This document shows, piece after piece, positions 8,395 through 16,242 of a DNA stretch of 64,000 bases. Every line of letters starts with the position of its first letter. The stretch's first letter is position 1. A model generated the notes under the pieces. That model made no database searches and was not told the DNA's origin. It saw only the letters and a program-made list of their open reading frames with translations. The translations under genes were made by a program, and so were the position numbers. The DNA lies in contig CBDCYF010000005.1 of NCBI GenBank assembly GCA_965224065.1, positions 2,232,001 through 2,296,000 on the forward strand, in the 5' to 3' direction. The stretch comes from JAOTZA01 sp965224065 (GTDB lineage: Bacteria > Acidobacteriota > Thermoanaerobaculia > Multivoradales > JAHEKO01).

Positions 8395-8442
8395 AGAATG
8401 GGGGCCCGACAATCGATCGCCGGGCTCCCGTCGCGCCATTCT
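8395..8442 (-). terminator. Possible intrinsic terminator after the SGNH protein gene
   Basis: AGAATGG and CCATTCT bracket an inner GGGCCCG/CGGGCTC pairing, and on the minus strand the stem is followed by a short T-rich TTCTTT. It lies just after the stop at 8466 and before the B12 operon, so it could separate the two units. The long interrupted stem makes this uncertain. Confidence 0.35.
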
Positions 8443-8465
8443 CTCACGGGCGACGGGATTCCCGC

Positions 8466-10010
8466 CTAGGCGGCCGGTAAGGCCGCCAGCAAAGGCTCCA
8501 ACTCCACGGCCAGCTTCTCCGCGGCCAGACGCTGACCGTAGGCGGTGAGGTGGACGTGGTCCCACCACAGAAAACCGGTGTCGTCGAACTCCGCGAGGTG
8601 CTGGTGCATGTCGATCACCGGCACATCGAGCTCGGCCCCTAGCTGGTCCAACTCGGTAAAACGAGCCCAGAGGCCGCGGCTGGCCTGACCCGGGTCGTTG
8701 GCCTCTTTGACCAGCACCGTCGGAACTCCCTTGCGTCGTGCCGCTTCGACCATCCGGCGTACGCTCGACCCGAAATTCCCATCACTGCTCCGGTCGTTGC
8801 TGCTCAGGTTGATCAACAAAAGGGTGGGGCGCAGGGACAGAAGCTCCTTTCTCAGGATCGGCACCAGGCTTCCGGCCTTGAGCGAGCTGAAGCCCGCGTT
8901 GACGCATTCGTACCGCCGGCCACCGGTCTCCCCGGCGTTCAACATCTCCTCGACCCGGGCCACGAATGTCTCCTCTTCACGCCGCGCGCCCGCACCCCAG
9001 GTCTGCGACGTTCCCAAGAAGAGAATTCGGCGTGGCGCCGTGCCGGCGTTTCGGTCTCTCGCTCGCCGTCTCGGGTAGCGGCTGTGGATGTCGGCGACAA
9101 CCCGCTCGACGGTCCCCTTGCCAAAATACTCTTCCGCTTCCCTCAGGGTGCGGCTCATTCCCGGGTACGACCCGGCGCGCAACAGGACAAAGACAAAAAG
9201 TAGGGCACCGATCACCAGCATGGTCAGGTTGACCATCAAGAACCGGAACCCGAGGGTTTTTTGATCGCTGCTATTCCGCGCCAGCAGGACGAGGAGACCC
9301 GCGGCGAGCGCCAACAAGCCGGCCGAAATCGCCGCGCCCAGCTTCAGCACACTCCCGGGTGTGCCAAAGGTCTCGGTGATGGGATCACCTCCCACCAGGG
9401 CGATCTCGACGTCGTCGACGAGGACGGGCTCACGGCCACCGCCACGGAAGCCGACCAGGCGGTCCGGCTGGTGCTGGTGCGCAAAGCGGCCGAGATCGCG
9501 GCCGTCGACCCGAACGGCGACCCGTTCGCCCTCAAAGTCGAGCCGCGCACGATGCCAGACATTGGGCTCCACGGCCGTCTCGTCCAGCCCGTCCCTTCTC
9601 CGAAACTCGCCTTCCCCCGTCACCTCCAGAAAGGCGCTCGGGTGCCGCGACGTGGTGCCAAACCGGACACCGCTCGCACCGCCTTCGGGCTCGCCATCGA
9701 ATAGCGCCACGACCGAGCCGGTGCGGGCCAGCCAAAAACGAAACTCGATCGACTCGATCTCCCCCACCGTCCGATGAAAGAAGACCTCCTGGAAGCCGTG
9801 CCAGGCGCCGAGGTTGAGCGATCCGCCCGCCAGACTCTGGCGCTCGGTGACAAAGGAAAACGCCCCCATCAGCCCGCGCTCGAGCCGGGTCTTGGTCGAG
9901 GTCCACCGGCCGTTGGCGTGCAGCGTGTTGTGCTGGATCAGATAGATCTTCGACGCCTGGATCCCGAGGAGTACCTGAACGACGACGCAGATGAGCAGGA
10001 TCCGCCGCAT
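8466..10010 (-). CDS. Membrane protein with LamG-like and SGNH/GDSL-hydrolase-like domains
   Basis: A 514-residue protein from ATG 10010 (an upstream ATG at 10028 is possible). It has an N-terminal membrane anchor, then a beta-rich segment (about residues 50-210) that reads like a concanavalin/LamG fold (WHRARLDFEGERVAVRVDGR), two central membrane helices (about 230-290), and a C-terminal SGNH-like domain. The C-terminal domain shows block I GTSQTWGAG, block III LINLSSND and the catalytic DHVHLTAYG (Asp-x-x-His). Such domains often act as esterases or acyltransferases on polysaccharides. The substrate is unknown. The fusion of a carbohydrate-type beta domain to the hydrolase suggests an envelope or exopolysaccharide role, which is inference. 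Confidence 0.7.
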   Translation of the reverse strand: MRRILLICVVVQVLLGIQASKIYLIQHNTLHANGRWTSTKTRLERGLMGAFSFVTERQSLAGGSLNLGAWHGFQEVFFHRTVGEIESIEFRFWLARTGSVVALFDGEPEGGASGVRFGTTSRHPSAFLEVTGEGEFRRRDGLDETAVEPNVWHRARLDFEGERVAVRVDGRDLGRFAHQHQPDRLVGFRGGGREPVLVDDVEIALVGGDPITETFGTPGSVLKLGAAISAGLLALAAGLLVLLARNSSDQKTLGFRFLMVNLTMLVIGALLFVFVLLRAGSYPGMSRTLREAEEYFGKGTVERVVADIHSRYPRRRARDRNAGTAPRRILFLGTSQTWGAGARREEETFVARVEEMLNAGETGGRRYECVNAGFSSLKAGSLVPILRKELLSLRPTLLLINLSSNDRSSDGNFGSSVRRMVEAARRKGVPTVLVKEANDPGQASRGLWARFTELDQLGAELDVPVIDMHQHLAEFDDTGFLWWDHVHLTAYGQRLAAEKLAVELEPLLAALPAA

Positions 10011-10064
10011 AGGGTGTCGAAGACACAATCTCCGTCCACACGGAGATCGAGCTTCAAGAGTAGC

Positions 10065-10589
10065 TTAGTTCGGCGAGACGACCGGCTGGCCGACGGGCGG
10101 CGTGGTTTGCGCCCCAAAGGAGATCGGGATGCCGCCTTGCGAATTGGGCTCGACGAACTGTTGCACACTGTAGGGCGGAGCCTGCTGCGTGTTGGCCGAA
10201 TCCCGCTGCTGGAAGTAGTTGAGAAGCCGCTCGGTCGGATCCGTGTCGGCGCCCTCGGCTCCCGCCGCCGGCGCGTCGTTTGGCGACCAGCCTAGGATGA
10301 CCGTCGTGGTGCTGAGCACGGTGCCGTATCCCTTGGCCTCGAAGTCGGAGGTCACCGACTCGACCAGGTCCTTGGGCAGCGAGATCCAGTTGCCGTTCTC
10401 GGTGATGAGCTTGATCTTGCTCTCGTCGTCCGCCGACTGGGCCGGACGATAGCGGGTCTCGATGGTCGAGCCGTTGGTCAGGGTGACCTTGAAGACCGCG
10501 GCCGCCGCCGGACCGGTGACGAGAACGAGCGCGATCGCCAAGATCGCGACGCCGGTGAAGAGTCTGGGCAGAGAAATGGCTCGGCTCAT
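10065..10589 (-). CDS. Exported hypothetical protein
   Basis: A 174-residue protein from ATG 10589, preceded by AGAGGT. Residues 1-35 form a signal peptide ending in AAAA. The mature part begins with a small beta domain (VFKVTLTNGSTIETRYRP) resembling the short SH3-like fold of many secreted proteins that pair a -GxxxxG- strand with a lysine-rich loop. It ends in a long Pro/Gln-rich tail without structure. Function is unknown. It is divergent from the gene at 10649 and follows no evident operon partner. Confidence 0.65.
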   Translation of the reverse strand: MSRAISLPRLFTGVAILAIALVLVTGPAAAAVFKVTLTNGSTIETRYRPAQSADDESKIKLITENGNWISLPKDLVESVTSDFEAKGYGTVLSTTTVILGWSPNDAPAAGAEGADTDPTERLLNYFQQRDSANTQQAPPYSVQQFVEPNSQGGIPISFGAQTTPPVGQPVVSPN

Positions 10590-10648
10590 GCGGGGTACCT
10601 CTGGGTCGCTTGTGTGGACCGTAAGCATCGATTATAACATGGCTTCTG

Positions 10649-11197
10649 ATGACCGAATCCTTCTGCGTCAAGGGCTCCTCGATCCGCTCCAAGTTCGACT
10701 ATGTGCGCGAGGCTTTCGGGCCTTCCGCCGAGATCGAGCTCAAGGAGATGTTCTCGGGCGACGACGACATCGGCTCGGTTCTCGATTCGGGGCTCTACCC
10801 CTTCAATCTCTACGATCGCGTCCTGCGGGCCCTGGCCGAGCGGTTTCTCGATGGTGATGTGACCCGCCTGCGCGAGGTCGGCGCCCACTCGGCCGAGCAA
10901 TCGCTCACCACCATTTACCGCGCCTTTGCTGAAGGCAAGGACTTCTTCGGTTTTCTCTCCCGGATCCAACTGCTGCACCAGCGGTTCTACAGCCACGGCA
11001 CGATGGAGGTCCGGGTCGCCGACGATCGGCGATCGGCCAAGATTCTTCTCGCCGGCGCGCCGACCTATTCGGACGCCGATCTCGAGGTCGCGGCGGGCTT
11101 CTACCTGGGCGCCGGCAAGCTCCTGGGCCTGCAGAACATGAAGGTCGACTTCGACCACGCCGAGCACGGCGCCGAGTTCCGGCTCAGTTGGGATTGA
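10649..11197 (+). CDS. Hypothetical protein, possibly V4R / heme-NO-binding-like (TIGR02265-like)
   Basis: A 182-residue soluble protein. Layout and residues (VKGSSIRSKFDYVREAFG at the start, a central helical bundle, then FYSHGTMEVRVADDRRSAKI and AAGFYLGAGKLLG near the end) resemble the V4R/HNOB-like ligand-binding fold seen in TIGR02265 proteins of myxobacteria. No heme-ligating histidine can be assigned with confidence. Its tail overlaps the tail of the convergent DUF4388 gene by 14 bases, so it sits at the edge of the chemosensory locus and may be a sensory component. That link is inference. Confidence 0.6.
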   Translation: MTESFCVKGSSIRSKFDYVREAFGPSAEIELKEMFSGDDDIGSVLDSGLYPFNLYDRVLRALAERFLDGDVTRLREVGAHSAEQSLTTIYRAFAEGKDFFGFLSRIQLLHQRFYSHGTMEVRVADDRRSAKILLAGAPTYSDADLEVAAGFYLGAGKLLGLQNMKVDFDHAEHGAEFRLSWD

Positions 11198-12836
11198 CGG
11201 CATCATCGCCCAGCCGGTCCATCTTGCGCCGCAGCATCTCGTTCTCAAAAGCCACGCCGACCTGCGCCGCCGCCAGCTCGAGAATCTCGATCTCCTCGAT
11301 CTCACGACTCAGAGCGCCATTGTCGGTATAGACGACCGAGTTGACGTGGTCGCTGCCCAGGACCGGAAAGACCACCACCTGGCCGGTCCGTGGCCGCCCG
11401 ATCAAGTCCACCAGATGTTGCGGCAGGTTGGCGTCCTCGAACGCCAGCGAGCGAGCCTGGCCGTCGTTGATCGCCGAAGCCAGCGCGTTCGGGTGATGGA
11501 GATCGACCTCGACACCGTGAGTGAGACCGGCCAGCGCGCGGTTGTCGCCATCGAATCCAAACGCCCCCAGCGCCACCAACTTCTGTTTGCGAACCAGAAA
11601 CATGATGGCGCGCTCGACCGATTCCGAGATGACCTGCATGAGGTTGAGCGCCACGGTGGCCGACAGCAGCCCCGATCTCAGATCGGCGACGACCCGGCGC
11701 AGCTTGGCGAAGCCGGCGGTGGTCTCGCGCATCTCGCCAAGCGCCGCCGCCCGGCCGCGCCGGTTGCGCAAGACGTTCTCGAGACAGGCCGCGATGGCGC
11801 GTGGCTCGGCCGGCAGCACCGCCAGAACCCCCGCCTCATAAGCTGCGGTCGACGAAGCTTCCGGTCGGTCGACCGCGACGATGGTGGCGTGGGACCGCGC
11901 CCTGCGGAGTCGGGCGAGGTCTTCCAGGCCGACGGTCTTGTCCCGCAGGTCCACCAGCACCACCGGCGGCGACTCTCCGGGCAGGGTGAGACCGGCATCC
12001 CACAGCTCGACCCGTGCCGGCTCCCCCGCGTCGACCACGGAACCGAGGACCGGCTTGAGGTGAGCCAGCAGCTCCCGGTCCGAGCTGACGACCTGCATCC
12101 GCACCGGGCCGGCTTGCTGTGACCGCGCGCCGCCGCGCTCGGACTCCTCCTCCAGCACCCGTCGCGGAAGACTGAGCTCGACCTCGCGGGTCACCTCGTC
12201 GATCGCCCTCTCGCTTTCGGTGAGAGGCGCGGGGTCGACACGGGGTGGCGGTGTCGTCTCGATTTCCCGAGCCTCTTGCTCGGGCTCTGCCGGCGCCTCG
12301 TCACTCGCGGCGCTCGCGGCCGAGGCGCGGTTTCTCTCGTCAAAGATCCGCAAGGCCTCGAGCACCACCATCTGGGTGTTGAGGTTGATGTCCGGAAGGA
12401 TGTCGCCGGGATAGACGGCGATGTCGTCGACCGGCCGCAGCTCGTCGAGGGCAAATTCGAAATTGCCGTGACGCCAGCCCACCAGGTCGTAGATCGTCAG
12501 CTCGATTTTTTCGGCAACCACCTCGCGCAACGTGTCGGCGTCGACGGCCCCCATGTTGACCAGCATCTTGCCGAGTGAGACTCGCGGCATCTCGCGATCC
12601 TGCCGGGCAAGCGCCTGCTCCAGGGTTTCGATATCGATGATGCCGCGCTCGTGCAGGATGTCGCCGACCCGCTTCGACTCGGGTGTCCAAGCATTGATGA
12701 TGCGTCCGCGATGAAACCCGACCTCGGCCCTGCGATCACCCGAATCGATCCGGAGTGTGCCCGTCCGCCCACCGAGGTGGACAAACTGCATCACGTCGGC
12801 GATCGAAACATCCAGCAGGTTGCCCGAGATGCTCAT
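11184..12836 (-). CDS. DUF4388 - pseudo-receiver - GAF-like regulatory protein
   Basis: A 550-residue protein from ATG 12836 (ATGA overlap with the upstream GAF gene). Residues 1 to about 130 match DUF4388 (ISGNLLDVSIADVMQF, GGRTGTLRID, VGDILHERGIID), found in PatA-like regulators. After a charged linker comes a receiver-like fold (about 285-400) with VVLVDLRD at the usual phosphorylation strand but no clear acidic triad. The C-terminal 150 residues resemble a GAF sensor (GQVVVFPVLGSDHVNSVVY). It shares the strand with a GAF protein and CheY, and faces cheA divergently, so it probably feeds into the same chemosensory pathway. Confidence 0.8.
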   Translation of the reverse strand: MSISGNLLDVSIADVMQFVHLGGRTGTLRIDSGDRRAEVGFHRGRIINAWTPESKRVGDILHERGIIDIETLEQALARQDREMPRVSLGKMLVNMGAVDADTLREVVAEKIELTIYDLVGWRHGNFEFALDELRPVDDIAVYPGDILPDINLNTQMVVLEALRIFDERNRASAASAASDEAPAEPEQEAREIETTPPPRVDPAPLTESERAIDEVTREVELSLPRRVLEEESERGGARSQQAGPVRMQVVSSDRELLAHLKPVLGSVVDAGEPARVELWDAGLTLPGESPPVVLVDLRDKTVGLEDLARLRRARSHATIVAVDRPEASSTAAYEAGVLAVLPAEPRAIAACLENVLRNRRGRAAALGEMRETTAGFAKLRRVVADLRSGLLSATVALNLMQVISESVERAIMFLVRKQKLVALGAFGFDGDNRALAGLTHGVEVDLHHPNALASAINDGQARSLAFEDANLPQHLVDLIGRPRTGQVVVFPVLGSDHVNSVVYTDNGALSREIEEIEILELAAAQVGVAFENEMLRRKMDRLGDDAVNPN

Positions 12837-13579
12837 TGAACGAGCTTGACCAGGCTCTCGAGGGTGCGCAGGCGCCGGTCGGTGGCCGAGTAGACCCTTG
12901 CGGCGAGAAGAGCGGAGGCCGCGTGCGCGGCCAGCAGATCGAGCAGATCCTTGTCTTCCGGCGTCAATGCGGGCTTGTGGTCGAGTAGCTTGAGAACCAC
13001 CAGCGCCCCGACCACCGATCCCTGGACCGTCAACGGCACGACGGCCACCGCCTGCGAGCCCGGCTCCTGGCTGGTCCGCAGGAGACCGTCTTCGAGACCG
13101 GCGTCGATCGCGGTGTCTCCACCCGTATAGCGGTCTTGAAAATAGGCAGACGACTCGTCTCCGTCGAGACCGTGAGACAGGGCGACGCTGCACACCGCGC
13201 CGTCTTCCTCGTCCCGCAACAGCAGGACAAACCGTTCGGCCCCGATCAGATCGCGGGCGATCTCGGCGATCGTCGACGTGACCTCATCGATCTCCAGGGT
13301 GGCGTGAAGCTGATACGTCGCGACATAGAGATTCATCAGCCGCCCGCGCTGGTTCTCGGTGTCGACGAGACGCGTCGAGATCTCCGAGAGATCGCTCTCG
13401 GCGGCGTCCAGACGCTCTTGCAGGCGACGCATCCGCTCCTCGGCGCCACCGTCTCGCCGCCCATCGGGGGTGGCTTCTTCGAGCGAACCGAGCAGAGCGT
13501 GGGCGCGCTCGATCGTCTGCTTGAGCTCGCCGACGACCTGGTCGGTGGTGGGTTGAGGTTTGGGCGCCATCGTCGTCAA
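12833..13579 (-). CDS. Coiled-coil GAF-domain protein
   Basis: A 248-residue protein. Residues 10-85 are helical and heptad-like (AEERMRRLQERLDAAESDL), followed by a GAF domain (about 95-235) with ERFVLLLRDEEDGA and QAVAVVPLTVQGSVVGALVV. The start is TTG 13579, overlapping the TGA of cheY (TTGA); ATG 13570 three codons in is the alternative. Its stop overlaps the DUF4388 gene start. GAF domains bind small ligands or mediate dimerisation; none can be named here. It forms a tight three-gene unit with cheY and the DUF4388 gene. Confidence 0.8.
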   Translation of the reverse strand: MTTMAPKPQPTTDQVVGELKQTIERAHALLGSLEEATPDGRRDGGAEERMRRLQERLDAAESDLSEISTRLVDTENQRGRLMNLYVATYQLHATLEIDEVTSTIAEIARDLIGAERFVLLLRDEEDGAVCSVALSHGLDGDESSAYFQDRYTGGDTAIDAGLEDGLLRTSQEPGSQAVAVVPLTVQGSVVGALVVLKLLDHKPALTPEDKDLLDLLAAHAASALLAARVYSATDRRLRTLESLVKLVQ

Positions 13580-13944
13580 TTGACGGCAAGGCGCTGAACG
13601 ACATCGAGAACGTCTTCACTCTGGAAGGGCTTCTTGATGTATTCGGCGGCGCCTGCTTCGAGTGCGAGGTCGGTGTCTTCGTCCTTGCCTTCGGTGCTGA
13701 TCACGACAACGGGAATCTCCGCCAAGTCGGCGTTTCTCTTGACCTCGTCGAGAAACTCCAGCCCGTTCATTTTTGGCATGTTGACGTCGAGAAGAATCAA
13801 CGCCACGTCGGCGTTTTCCGCCAAACGGTGCAAGCCATCCTGACCGTCATAGGCATGAACCAGGTTGTGCGGCCGAAGCATGACCTCGAACATTTTGTGG
13901 ATCAGCTTCGAGTCATCGACCACGAGAATTTTTGCAGCTTCCAT
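13576..13944 (-). CDS. cheY: Single-domain response regulator (CheY-like)
   Basis: A 122-residue stand-alone receiver. The acidic pair is Asp10-Asp11, the phosphorylated residue is Asp53 in LLDVNMP, the switch Ser/Thr lies in VVIST, and the conserved lysine is in YIKKPF. ATG 13944 follows GGGAG. It is likely phosphorylated by CheA encoded divergently 200 bases away. No flagellar genes are in the window, so the output may be type IV pili, gliding or a non-motile response. Confidence 0.92.
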   Translation of the reverse strand: MEAAKILVVDDSKLIHKMFEVMLRPHNLVHAYDGQDGLHRLAENADVALILLDVNMPKMNGLEFLDEVKRNADLAEIPVVVISTEGKDEDTDLALEAGAAEYIKKPFQSEDVLDVVQRLAVN

Positions 13945-14146
13945 GACGGCACTCCCGGTGAGTTCATCCTGCGAGACGTGTCAATCAGACGCAGGATTGA
14001 TCGTACCGGACTCTTGCAAAACGACTTGCGGAAGATTCCACAACTTCAATGACTGTTCCAAATTGCATTGCCCATTTGTTCGAGTCGTCTTATTTATGGT
14101 GGTCCGCGCTCTCCGCAAAACGGGCCGCGCGGGGGAAAGAGTCATC

Positions 14147-15715
14147 GTGAATCACGAGCTGACGGAACTGTTCGGCGAGTTCGTGTCCGAGTCGGACGAG
14201 CGGCTGGCACGCATCGAGGAACTGTTGCTGACTCTCGAAGAGTTCCCGCAAGGCGTCCGGACCTCAGACCTCGATTCACTGCGCCGCGAGCTCCATACGC
14301 TCAAGGGCAACTCCGGGATGATGGGGCTCGATGAGCTCCAGGCCCTGGCGCACGCCATGGAGGATCGAGTGGATGCGATGGACCCCGAGGCCCCCGAGCC
14401 GGCTGCGCTTTTCGCCGACCTCGATCGCTTTCGCTCCTTACTGCGCGCAGCCGAAGCGGCCCGCGACGGGGACACGCCGACGGCGACTGCCGATTCGCAA
14501 CAAGGCGCGCGGGCGGGAACGATCCGCGTTTCGCTGAACAAGCTCAACGATCTGATCGATCTGTCCACCGAACTCCTCGGTGCAAGGACGCGGCTCGAAA
14601 CCTCGATCTCCCGTGGGCTTGCCGCGGCCAGCGAAGCCGGCGACGCCAGCGGGCCGCTCTGGAAGCGCCTGGGTCAAACCCGAAACGACTTGGAGAAAAC
14701 CCTTGACGCCCTGCACCGAGCGATCCAGAACCTCCGCATGGTTCCGCTGCAGCCGGTCTTTGGCGCCCTCAAGCGGATCGTTCATGACGAGAGCCGGCGG
14801 TCCGGCAAACAGGTCCGTCTCGTCACAAGGGGGGAGAAAACGCCACTCGACAACAGCCTGCTCGAGCTGGCCGGAGAAACCCTGGGACACATGGTGCGCA
14901 ACGCGGTCGTCCATGGAATCGAGCGGCCGTCCGAAAGAGAAGCCGCCGGCAAGCCGCCGGTCGGGCAAATCCGGGTCAGCGCCTCGGTCAAGGCGGGATC
15001 GGTGTGGATCGAAGTTCGCGACGACGGAGCCGGCATCGACCGTCAAGCTCTTGTAGAGGCCGCCCGCGAGGCGGGCCACGACGTCGGCCCCGACACCGAT
15101 CTTCACGACCTGGTCTTCCAGTCCGGTCTCTCGAGCCGGAGCGAGACCGATCGCAGCGCCGGACGTGGCATGGGAATGTCCGCGGTGCTGGACGCCGCCA
15201 GACGCTATGGCGGCCTGATCGACGTCGAGACCGTCGCCGGTCGCGGTGCGCTCTTTCGCCTTCAGCTCCCGCTCACCGTCGCCGCGACCGAGGCTCTGCT
15301 GGTGGAGGTGGGCGGCGAGGAGTACGCGATCCCGGCGGCGGCGGTGCTCGAGACGGCGGCACCCACAACCGGCGACTGTGAGCGCGGGTTTCTGGAACTG
15401 GATGATTTTGAAGTTCCGCTGGTGGATCTCGCCGAGAACCTGACACACGGAGCCGCTTCCACAGAGAACACCGGCGTCTCTCGGGACCGTTACGCGATCG
15501 TGCTGGCCGTGACCGGTCGGACCCGCGCGCTGCTGGTCGACGAAGTCTTGGACCTGCGTGAGATCGTCGTCCACCGTCTCGACGCCGCGCTCGAGCACCT
15601 GCCCGCGCTGGCGGGTACGACGGTGCTCGGCGACGGTCGCGTCGTGCTCATCCTCGACCCCGAGGCGCTGGTCGCGATGCGGTCCGTCGGCGAATCCGCA
15701 GGAGCGGTCTCATGA
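14147..15715 (+). CDS. cheA: Chemotaxis histidine kinase CheA
   Basis: A 522-residue kinase of the chemosensory core. GTG 14147 is chosen because GGGGGAAAG lies eight bases upstream and the product begins at the HPt domain. P1 carries the phosphorylated His50 in ELHTLKGNSGMMG. There is little room for a P2 domain, as in many accessory-type CheAs. P3 (about 135-210) is the dimer helix pair. P4 has the N-box HMVRNAVVHGIE, G1 DDGAGID and G2 GRGMGMSAV. P5 is a CheW-like domain to the end. It overlaps cheW by four bases. P1 and P4 look intact, so the kinase should be active. Confidence 0.93.
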   Translation: MNHELTELFGEFVSESDERLARIEELLLTLEEFPQGVRTSDLDSLRRELHTLKGNSGMMGLDELQALAHAMEDRVDAMDPEAPEPAALFADLDRFRSLLRAAEAARDGDTPTATADSQQGARAGTIRVSLNKLNDLIDLSTELLGARTRLETSISRGLAAASEAGDASGPLWKRLGQTRNDLEKTLDALHRAIQNLRMVPLQPVFGALKRIVHDESRRSGKQVRLVTRGEKTPLDNSLLELAGETLGHMVRNAVVHGIERPSEREAAGKPPVGQIRVSASVKAGSVWIEVRDDGAGIDRQALVEAAREAGHDVGPDTDLHDLVFQSGLSSRSETDRSAGRGMGMSAVLDAARRYGGLIDVETVAGRGALFRLQLPLTVAATEALLVEVGGEEYAIPAAAVLETAAPTTGDCERGFLELDDFEVPLVDLAENLTHGAASTENTGVSRDRYAIVLAVTGRTRALLVDEVLDLREIVVHRLDAALEHLPALAGTTVLGDGRVVLILDPEALVAMRSVGESAGAVS

Positions 15716-16242
15716 GCGGGAGTGCCTCCATCCTCGACATCGCCGACCGGCTCGAAAACGAGCAACGGGGCCAGGAGGAGAAAGTCGAGTCCCCGGAGAC
15801 CTGGGTCTCCTTCACGGTCGGCGGACGGGGCTTCGCACTGCCGGTCCATCATCTGCGCGGCGCCCACCGTGTGGACCACATCACCGCGGTACCCCAGGCA
15901 CCCGAAGGTCTGCGCGGTCTGAGCAGCCTGCGAGGACGGGTTCGGCCGGTGGTGGATTTGGGCGTCCGCCTGGGCATCGGACCGATCGAGATCACCGATG
16001 CCAGCCGCATCCTCGAAGTCGAGATCGAGAAGCGAACCCTCGGCTTGTTGGTGGAGCGCGCCGAGCACCTGACCAAAATCCTCCCGAGCGCCATCAAGAC
16101 GGCGGCCGACGCCGTCGAGCCCGAGATCGCCTCCTGCGCCCGGGGCGCCTACGAGACCCGCGACACGGACGTGGTCCTGCTCGACCCGGATCTGCTGCTG
16201 CGCCACGGCCTCGAGGATTCAAGCAACCATGAAGATTCGTAG
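15712..16242 (+). CDS. cheW: Chemotaxis coupling protein CheW
   Basis: A 176-residue coupling protein with an N-terminal extension of about 28 charged residues ahead of the CheW fold (WVSFTVGGRGFALPVHHLRG, then LSSLRGRVRPVVDLGVRLG). It bridges CheA and the receptor. It overlaps cheA by four bases and the receptor gene by fourteen, so the three are translated together. The conserved arginine of the RGRV segment, which contacts receptor and kinase, is present. Confidence 0.88.
   Translation: MSGSASILDIADRLENEQRGQEEKVESPETWVSFTVGGRGFALPVHHLRGAHRVDHITAVPQAPEGLRGLSSLRGRVRPVVDLGVRLGIGPIEITDASRILEVEIEKRTLGLLVERAEHLTKILPSAIKTAADAVEPEIASCARGAYETRDTDVVLLDPDLLLRHGLEDSSNHEDS

Noticed and set aside
14098..14146. 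Earlier ATG start for cheA
   Set aside because: It would add 16 unconserved residues; GTG 14147 has a far better ribosome site and starts right at the HPt domain.
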